Assembly (NCBI GenBank): GCA_028695395.1 | Contig: JAQVJB010000061.1 | Location: 1 to 11,587, forward strand | Length of the DNA stretch: 11,587 nucleotides | Source: Actinomycetota bacterium | GTDB taxonomy: Bacteria > Actinomycetota > Humimicrobiia > Humimicrobiales > Humimicrobiaceae | Direction of reading: 5' to 3' | Notes under the pieces: generated by a model | Told to the model about the DNA's origin: nothing | Databases searched by the model: none | Seen by the model: only the letters and a program-made list of their open reading frames with translations | Translations under genes and position numbers: made by a program | Part shown: in pieces, positions 6,704 to 11,587 of the stretch | Layout: every line of letters begins with the position of its first letter | How positions within the stretch are numbered: position 1 is the stretch's first letter

Positions 6704-7435
6704 TTAAATGTCTTTTTCGCCAGCATCCTTCGCAACCAGACAGCTTGCCCTGTAAAGTGACTGGAAAGTGCCTGCATCCGTCCACCAGCCTTTTAATATG
6801 GAATATGTCATTTCATTTCGCTTGATATACTCATTATTGACATCTGTAATTTCCAGCTCTCCTCTATCTGAAGGCTTCATATTCTTTGCAATATTAAATA
6901 CTTCATTATCATACATATAAAGGCCGCAAACAGCATAATTGGATTTAGGATTTTTAGGTTTTTCTTCTATTGAAACTATTTTATTATCTTTTATTACGGC
7001 TACGCCGAATCTTTCAGGATCAGGTACTTCTTTTAAAAATATCTTGGCACCTCTAGGCTGATTGATAAAATCCTCTACATGCTTGCTGACATTATCCTGA
7101 ACTATGTTGTCACCAAGAATCACAAAGATTTTTTCTCCTTCTGCAAAATTTTCTGCAAGCTTCAAGGCGTCAGCGATACCTCCCTCACCTTCCTGATAAG
7201 TATATGAAATATCTTTTAAGCCAAATTCTCTTCCGTTTCCCAATAACCTCAGGAAATCACCCGCATGATTACCTCCGGTAACTATTAAAATGTCTTTTAT
7301 GCCTGAATTGACAAGTGTCATTATCGGATAATATATCATCGGTTTATCATAAACAGGCAATAAATGTTTATTAGTAACTTTTGTACATGGCGAAAGACGG
7401 GAACCCAGCCCTCCTGCAAGAATTACACCTTTCAT
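6704..7435 (-). CDS. Sugar-1-phosphate nucleotidyltransferase (RmlA/RfbA-like, short form)
   Basis: 243 residues from the chosen ATG. It transfers a nucleotidyl group to a sugar-1-phosphate, probably dTTP plus glucose-1-phosphate giving dTDP-glucose. Motifs: GGLGSRLSPCT (nucleotide loop, residues 9-19), NKHLLPVYDKPMIYYPI, YTYQEGEGGIADAL, the metal-binding LGDNI, ERFGVAVI, EEKPKNPKSNYAVCGLYMYD, RGELEITDVN, and the terminal WWTDAGTF. The start is set by GGAGG 7 nt upstream; an in-frame ATG nine codons earlier adds MSNKTGGFN across that SD and is rejected. At 243 residues it lacks the C-terminal part present in classical RmlA (about 290), so thymidylyl specificity is less certain and UDP- or other NDP-sugar synthesis is possible. 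It follows uppP by 36 bp; no rmlB, rmlC or rmlD is nearby. Confidence 0.9.
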   Translation of the reverse strand: MKGVILAGGLGSRLSPCTKVTNKHLLPVYDKPMIYYPIMTLVNSGIKDILIVTGGNHAGDFLRLLGNGREFGLKDISYTYQEGEGGIADALKLAENFAEGEKIFVILGDNIVQDNVSKHVEDFINQPRGAKIFLKEVPDPERFGVAVIKDNKIVSIEEKPKNPKSNYAVCGLYMYDNEVFNIAKNMKPSDRGELEITDVNNEYIKRNEMTYSILKGWWTDAGTFQSLYRASCLVAKDAGEKDI

Positions 7436-7442
7436 ATTAAAA

Positions 7443-7447
7443 CCTCC
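7443..7447 (-). promoter_or_regulatory. SD deciding the nucleotidyltransferase start
   Basis: GGAGG on the minus strand, 7 nt before the ATG at 7433-7435. It falls inside the nine-codon extension of the longer ORF and therefore favours the shorter start, which also matches the family N-terminus MKGVILAGG. Confidence 0.8.
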
Positions 7448-7471
7448 AGTCTTATTTGACACTTAAAAATC

Positions 7472-8320
7472 TTACTTCCTTAAAAAATATATAATAAAAA
7501 AAATAAGTGCAAGAATAACGCAATAAAGAGCAAAAAAGTTTAAATTTCTTTTTGCAGAAATCTTCATTAAAAATTTTATTGCAAAAAGCCCTGAAAGAAA
7601 TGCCGCTATAAATCCAACTATCAATGGGATGATTGAAATATCGCTTGCAATCGATTCTTTTTCTTTTAACAAATCATATAGCTCGAATATGAAAGAACCA
7701 AAAATGACAGGTATGGAGATAAGAAATGAAAATTTTACTGCCTTTTCCCTTTTAATACCAAAAATCCTGGCAGAAGATATTGTCAAGCCTGAGCGTGAAA
7801 TACCTGGAAGTATTGCAACTGCCTGTCCTATTCCTGTTATCAGCGCTATAAAATAATTTATCTTTTTATCTTCATTATTAATGCTCAGATATCTATTTTC
7901 ATTTCTTTTCCCTATATATTCAAATATCAGAAGGACTGCAGCTGTTATAAGTAAGAAAAAAGCAGCATAAACAGGCTTGGAAAAAATATCTTCAATAAAA
8001 TCATTTATAAAATATCCTACCAAAGCAGCCGGGATAATAGCTATTATTATAAATAATGCCATTTTAAAATTTTCATCTTTTATATACTTTTTATTAAAAA
8101 TCCCCTTAAAAAAAGATTTTATTATATTGATGACATCCCTATATAATATTATTAAAAGAGATAATAAAGTTCCAAGGTGCAGTATGACTGCAAAAAAAAG
8201 CGATGGCTGTTCCCATTTAAAAAAGTAAGGAAAAATAACAAGGTGACCCGAACTGCTTACTGGGAAAAACTCAGTAAGACCCTGTATTATGCCTAAAACT
8301 GCTGATTTTAAGATATCCAT
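7472..8320 (-). CDS. uppP: Undecaprenyl-diphosphatase UppP (BacA family)
   Basis: 282 residues, multi-spanning membrane enzyme that dephosphorylates undecaprenyl diphosphate to the monophosphate carrier used for peptidoglycan and other surface polymers; overexpression of the family gives bacitracin tolerance. Motifs: QGLTEFFPVSSSGHL at 13-27 (Glu17 and the Ser-rich loop), a conserved His48 in ILHLGTL, and LPGISRSGLT at 171-180 with Arg176. About eight hydrophobic segments are visible, ending with a strongly hydrophobic C-terminal helix (about 260-279). Length is typical (265-290). The SD is weak (an AAGAAAGAAAG stretch 12-20 nt upstream). It lies 29 bp after tldE and 36 bp before the nucleotidyltransferase, with which it shares an envelope-glycan theme. 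Confidence 0.96.
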   Translation of the reverse strand: MDILKSAVLGIIQGLTEFFPVSSSGHLVIFPYFFKWEQPSLFFAVILHLGTLLSLLIILYRDVINIIKSFFKGIFNKKYIKDENFKMALFIIIAIIPAALVGYFINDFIEDIFSKPVYAAFFLLITAAVLLIFEYIGKRNENRYLSINNEDKKINYFIALITGIGQAVAILPGISRSGLTISSARIFGIKREKAVKFSFLISIPVIFGSFIFELYDLLKEKESIASDISIIPLIVGFIAAFLSGLFAIKFLMKISAKRNLNFFALYCVILALIFFIIYFLRK

Positions 8321-8349
8321 TTATTATTTGTCTTTCTTTCTTATATTTG

Positions 8350-9747
8350 TTAATTACCGCTTATAGCTATATCTCTTATCACTATTGACGGGCTTCCCAC
8401 AAATCCCCCCGAAGGGAAAAATCTTAAATCATTTCCTACATGCTCTATTTTTTTACAAAAATTCAAAATATCTGTTGCAATTGTTACTTCTTTAACCGGC
8501 TCGCTCATGCTTCCATTCTTAATTAGAATACCTTTTGCCCCGACGCTCAAATCCCCCGAAACAGGATTAGCCCCTGAATGCATACCTATAACATCTATAA
8601 TATAAAACCCGTCGTCTATCTTGCTTATTATTTCATCAGTATTTATCTTTCCCGGTTCGATATAAAAATTTGATATCCCGACTGAAGGAGGCATCCTGTA
8701 AGAGGCTCTTGATGCATTGCCTGTACTAAGTTCATTGTCTTTTCTTGCCGTATAGCAATCATAAAGATAAGTTTTCAGAATACCTTTCTCAAAAACTCTT
8801 GTTTTCCCCTTATTTGCCCCTTCAGCATCAAAAGGTTTTGATGAAAACCCATTTTCCATTGTTCCGTCATCATAAATATTTAAATCAATATCAAATATCT
8901 TTTCGTTTATTTTGCCTTTAAATAAAGATTTGCCTTTTTGCACTGAATCAGCTGTAATTGCTGATGCAATTACGCTTAGAAATTGTGAAGCAGTTATAGG
9001 GTCCAGTATTATGGCTGAAGACTTTGATTTTATTTTCCTGGCGCCAAGCAGCATGGTTGATCTTTTTACTGCTTCTTCTGCGATACTTTCCAAATTAAAG
9101 CCGCCTGGATCCCTGCCGTAAGCAAAACTGAAACCAGTTGAAGTATCTTCATTTTCCCGGGCAATAAGATTTAAAAATAAAAAAGAACTTGTCTGTAAAA
9201 GACTTCTTTTTAATCCTAGGGAATTCAAAATAACAGTTTCATATAAAGTATCGCTGTAACTTAAGGAATCTACCCCTATTATTCTTTTATCTTTTTTCTT
9301 TGATGCTTCTTCAATATCTTTAAGTAAATTTATTTTCTCATCAACAGAGTATTTATGAAAATCCTTGCTAAAAAGATAATTTTTTATATTTTCATTAAAA
9401 GCATATCTGCTTTCATTTTCTTTAGGGATTCCATTGAATTCATCAGCATCAGCCGCATTTGCATTTAAAACTGCCTTATCTATACAGTCTTTTATTTTGT
9501 TTTCTTCAAATGAATTTATCCAGGCATACCCGGCTTTCTTATTTTTAAATATTCTTATGCCAACGCCACTTGTATCCGAGTGCGAAAGCGATTCTACTGA
9601 TTTATTGTATACTTCAATTTCATTATTAATCGAAGCAGAGATATAAATCTCAAATTCATCAATTTTCCGGCCATTAAAAAGCAAGGATATTTTTTCTGCT
9701 TTTTTAATTAACCCATTTTTATCTAAAAGATTTAAATTGCCTGACAC
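8350..9747 (-). CDS. pmbA: TldE/PmbA-type metalloprotease subunit
   Basis: 465 residues, the non-zinc-binding partner of TldD. In E. coli the TldD-TldE heterodimer degrades unfolded peptides, processes microcin B17 and affects CcdA stability; the same role here is inferred. The N-terminal domain (about 1-235) is variable. The C-terminal half carries family signatures: LDPITASQFLS, YDDGTMENGFSSKPFDAEG, FEKGILKTYLYDCYTARK, STGNASRASYR, GMHSGANPVSGDLSVGAKG, and VGNDLRFFPSGGFVGSPS near the end. There is no HExxxH, as expected for TldE. The start is GTG and overlaps the tldD stop by one base (TAGTG), with AGGAGG 12 nt upstream, so it is probably translationally coupled to tldD, matching a 1:1 complex. 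Confidence 0.95.
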   Translation of the reverse strand: MSGNLNLLDKNGLIKKAEKISLLFNGRKIDEFEIYISASINNEIEVYNKSVESLSHSDTSGVGIRIFKNKKAGYAWINSFEENKIKDCIDKAVLNANAADADEFNGIPKENESRYAFNENIKNYLFSKDFHKYSVDEKINLLKDIEEASKKKDKRIIGVDSLSYSDTLYETVILNSLGLKRSLLQTSSFLFLNLIARENEDTSTGFSFAYGRDPGGFNLESIAEEAVKRSTMLLGARKIKSKSSAIILDPITASQFLSVIASAITADSVQKGKSLFKGKINEKIFDIDLNIYDDGTMENGFSSKPFDAEGANKGKTRVFEKGILKTYLYDCYTARKDNELSTGNASRASYRMPPSVGISNFYIEPGKINTDEIISKIDDGFYIIDVIGMHSGANPVSGDLSVGAKGILIKNGSMSEPVKEVTIATDILNFCKKIEHVGNDLRFFPSGGFVGSPSIVIRDIAISGN

Positions 9748-11132
9748 TATATCTCTGTCCCTCCTACTGTTATGCTGCTTACAAGAATTGTCGGCTGGCC
9801 CACCTCATTGGCAATAGACTGACCGTTTTTTCCACAAAAACCAGGTGAAAATTGAAGATTATTGGCAACCATAACAATCTTTTTTAATACTTCAGGACCA
9901 TTCCCTATTAAGGTTGCTCCTTTTATTGGCTCGCAAAGAGTACCATTTTTAACAATATATCCTTCACTTATTCCAAAAACAAAATCCCCTGTTGCCGGAT
10001 CTACCTGTCCCCCTGCAAACTCTTTTGCATAAATACCGTAGTCAACACTTTTTATAATATCTTTCGGATCCTCTTTTCCTGAATCTATAAAAGTATTGCT
10101 CATCCTCGGATAAGGGATGTCTCTGTAAGACTGCCTCCTTGCATTTCCGGAAATATCTATATCTAACTTTTTTGCAGATTTATAGTCGGTGAGATATGAA
10201 AGCAAAACACCGTTTTCTATTAGAAGATTCCTTTTTGACGGATATCCTTCTCCATCAAATTTATATGAACCCCAGTGATATTTTAATGACGCATCATCTA
10301 TTGCATTGACACATTCAGATGCAATCTTCTTGCCTATCTTCCCCTTAAAGACAGAAGCATCTTTAACAACTGCATCTGCTTCAAGGCTATGGCCGCATGC
10401 TTCATGAAATATTACTCCACCAAATCCCGGTCCTATTATTACCGGCATTGTCCCTGCCGGAGCATTTACTGCTTCAAGCATTTTCACAGCTATCTGCGCT
10501 GCTTCCTTAGCAATATCTTCCGGTTTCTTTCTTAGAAAAATCTCCATTCCTCTAGTAAGGGCGTATGATCTGTATCCTGTCCTTATCTCCCCGGATTCCA
10601 TAGCTATTACGTTTGCAGCCATAAAAGTCTTTACAGATTTATTTTCAGAATAAAAACCTTCTGAATTAGCAATAATATCATGTTCCTGAATATCATTGAT
10701 AACAGAAGTAACCTGTACTATTTTTGTAGATGTTTCTCTTGCTGCATCATTTGCAGCAAGCAGATAGCCTGCTTTTATTTCAGGTTCCGTAAGATTGGGA
10801 TAATTAAAAATCCTTGTTCTGTAGTTAGTTTTCCTATTTTCAAGATTTAAAATATTTACTTTTTTAGAAGCATTTATTGCAGATTTTACTACTTTTGCAC
10901 TTTCGATAAGCCTGTCTTTATCAATAGAATCTATAAAAGCATAATAGGTGCTGTCATTATATATCAACCTAAGACCGCAACCAATTTCATAACCGCTTGA
11001 AACATTTTCAATTTTATTATCATCTAATCTTAAATTGTTTGAGATTCTGCTCTGAATAAAGATATCAGCGAAATCCCCGCCACTTTTCAGTAAAAGATTT
11101 AAGATTTTTTTAACAGTATTCTTACTTATCAA
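9747..11132 (-). CDS. tldD: TldD metalloprotease, zinc-binding subunit
   Basis: 461 residues, the catalytic partner of TldE. The zinc site HEACGH is at 243-248 in GFGGVIFHEACGHSLEADAV; the third ligand is expected to be Cys433 in SPGFCGKNGQ, matching the family pattern. Further signatures are DDASLKYHWGSYKFDGEG (279-296), RRQSYRDIPYPRMSNTFID (332-350), GGQVDPATGDF (374-384) and the ending PTILVSSITVGGTE. All key residues are present, so the enzyme should be active. The start codon is TTG with a modest GGAAAG upstream; no ATG or GTG lies nearby and the first residues align well with the family N-terminus (LLKSGGDFADIF), so the start is likely but not certain. It lies 48 bp after the YtxH-like gene. 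Cytoplasmic, no signal peptide. Confidence 0.95.
   Translation of the reverse strand: MISKNTVKKILNLLLKSGGDFADIFIQSRISNNLRLDDNKIENVSSGYEIGCGLRLIYNDSTYYAFIDSIDKDRLIESAKVVKSAINASKKVNILNLENRKTNYRTRIFNYPNLTEPEIKAGYLLAANDAARETSTKIVQVTSVINDIQEHDIIANSEGFYSENKSVKTFMAANVIAMESGEIRTGYRSYALTRGMEIFLRKKPEDIAKEAAQIAVKMLEAVNAPAGTMPVIIGPGFGGVIFHEACGHSLEADAVVKDASVFKGKIGKKIASECVNAIDDASLKYHWGSYKFDGEGYPSKRNLLIENGVLLSYLTDYKSAKKLDIDISGNARRQSYRDIPYPRMSNTFIDSGKEDPKDIIKSVDYGIYAKEFAGGQVDPATGDFVFGISEGYIVKNGTLCEPIKGATLIGNGPEVLKKIVMVANNLQFSPGFCGKNGQSIANEVGQPTILVSSITVGGTEI
9760..9765 (-). promoter_or_regulatory. SD for tldE/pmbA, inside tldD
   Basis: AGGAGG on the minus strand lies 12 nt before the GTG start, longer than usual spacing. 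It overlaps the last codons of tldD and suits start-stop coupling. Confidence 0.55.
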
Positions 11133-11180
11133 AAATAAACTTTCCGCTTGGTAAATAGGTAATAATCATAAGTCTTTAAA

Positions 11181-11534
11181 TTATTCTTCCAGATAATCGC
11201 TGACTTCTTTTGCCTTCTCTTTCCCTTTGCTTATTTTTTCACTTAATAAATCTTTGGCCTGACTTATTTTTTCTTTTCCCTTTTCTATGAATTCGCTACT
11301 TTTTTCTTTTAAGTCTGATACCTTTTCTTTAGTCTTATCGGAAATTATCTCATAATTCTTTTTACCCTTTTCAATTAACTCTCCGCTTTTTTCTTTTATG
11401 TCTTTCCTCATCTCTTTACCGGCTTTAGGCGCATAAAGCATTCCTACAATAGCTCCGGCCGCAAAGCCTGCAAGTACTGAGAAAAAAACAGGTAAAAAAA
11501 TACTTTTTTCATTATTGTGATTTTCACTACTCAT
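11181..11534 (-). CDS. YtxH-domain membrane-anchored coiled-coil protein
   Basis: 117 residues. A short polar N-terminus precedes one Gly/Ala-rich membrane segment (about 12-34), then the YtxH-family hallmark LYAPKAGKEMRKD (33-45) and a long, highly charged Lys/Glu helix to the end. That helix contains a 29-residue-spaced repeat: KEKSGELIEKGKK (47-59) and KEKSSEFIEKGKE (76-88), with a shorter echo at 98-107. Family members such as B. subtilis YtxH have been associated with general stress, but no biochemical role is established. Likely topology: single-pass, helix in the cytoplasm (positive-inside, inference). The ATG has a strong AAGGAGGG 4 nt upstream. It precedes tldD by 48 bp, and a gene tail appears to end just before it. 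Confidence 0.85.
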   Translation of the reverse strand: MSSENHNNEKSIFLPVFFSVLAGFAAGAIVGMLYAPKAGKEMRKDIKEKSGELIEKGKKNYEIISDKTKEKVSDLKEKSSEFIEKGKEKISQAKDLLSEKISKGKEKAKEVSDYLEE

Positions 11535-11587
11535 TTAACCCTCCTTGGATTTTTCTTTATTATTTTTGCTTTCATTAGACACAGCCT
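11535..11587 (-). CDS. Possible 3' end of an upstream minus-strand gene (partial)
   Basis: From the window edge to a TAA at 11535-11537, one minus frame is open and encodes a hydrophilic tail (VSNESKNNKEKSKEG), ending directly before the YtxH ATG. A second frame is also open and ends in an ATGA overlap at 11531-11533. The first looks more like a protein tail, but about 50 bases cannot decide. Nothing can be said about the product. Confidence 0.35.
   Translation of the reverse strand, partial: AVSNESKNNKEKSKEG
11539..11546 (-). promoter_or_regulatory. Strong SD for the YtxH-like gene
   Basis: AAGGAGGG on the minus strand, 4 nt before the ATG, among the best anti-SD matches in the window. Confidence 0.75.

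Noticed and set aside
7436..7462. N-terminal extension MSNKTGGFN of the nucleotidyltransferase
   Set aside because: It overlaps the strong SD of the inner ATG and has no SD of its own.
10442..10460. Short inverted repeat CCGGCA/TGCCGG in tldD
   Set aside because: Only 6 bp, and it lies in codons for a conserved family segment (APAGTMPV); chance is enough to explain it.
1..11587. CRISPR arrays, tRNA or rRNA genes, insertion sequences, defence systems
   Set aside because: No regularly spaced repeats, cloverleaf-like segments, terminal inverted repeats or transposase motifs were found on reading both strands; the genes are mostly housekeeping.

Overview
The window is low in G+C (roughly one third by eye), gene-dense and bacterial. 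Eleven full genes are called, plus a possible gene tail at the right edge; all but one small gene lie on the minus strand. The low G+C, heavy use of ATA and AGA codons, several TTG/GTG starts and a mycobacterium-like isoleucyl-tRNA synthetase signature would fit a low-G+C, uncultured-type lineage with some actinobacterial affinity. That placement is inference; no rRNA or other marker is present.

Left third (1-4852): a bidirectional hairpin terminator (38-67) closes a minus-strand unit that reads ileS - lspA - rluD: isoleucyl-tRNA synthetase, signal peptidase II and a 23S rRNA pseudouridine synthase. ileS and lspA are 2 nt apart, and lspA begins with TTG next to a Shine-Dalgarno (SD) inside the end of ileS. 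A candidate promoter lies upstream of ileS (4800-4828).

Middle (4853-6701): a DUF72/YecE-family protein follows thioredoxin trxA, which has a strong SD and a candidate promoter. Then comes an 82-residue protein of unknown function on the minus strand, a 182-bp AT-rich divergent region, and a 69-residue six-cysteine protein on the plus strand. The plus gene converges on the next minus gene with only 2 bp between stop codons.

Right (6704-11587): read on the minus strand the order is ytxH-like - tldD - tldE/pmbA - uppP - sugar-1-phosphate nucleotidyltransferase. Gaps are short (46-48, overlap of 1, 29 and 36 bp), suggesting one transcription unit. UppP recycles the lipid carrier for cell-wall and surface glycans and the nucleotidyltransferase activates sugars, so these two fit an envelope role. 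TldD/TldE form a two-subunit metalloprotease; no peptide substrate gene is visible here.

Most of the window is housekeeping. The most striking point is that the IleS class I signature reads G-V-H-H instead of H-x-G-H, a swap I recall being linked to extreme mupirocin resistance in type 2 IleS enzymes. Other leads are the divergent pair of small unknown genes, a perfect 11-bp GC-rich hairpin inside the DUF72 gene, and two genes with no recognisable SD. No mobile element, CRISPR array, tRNA or rRNA was seen, and no gene-free stretch exceeds 182 bp.
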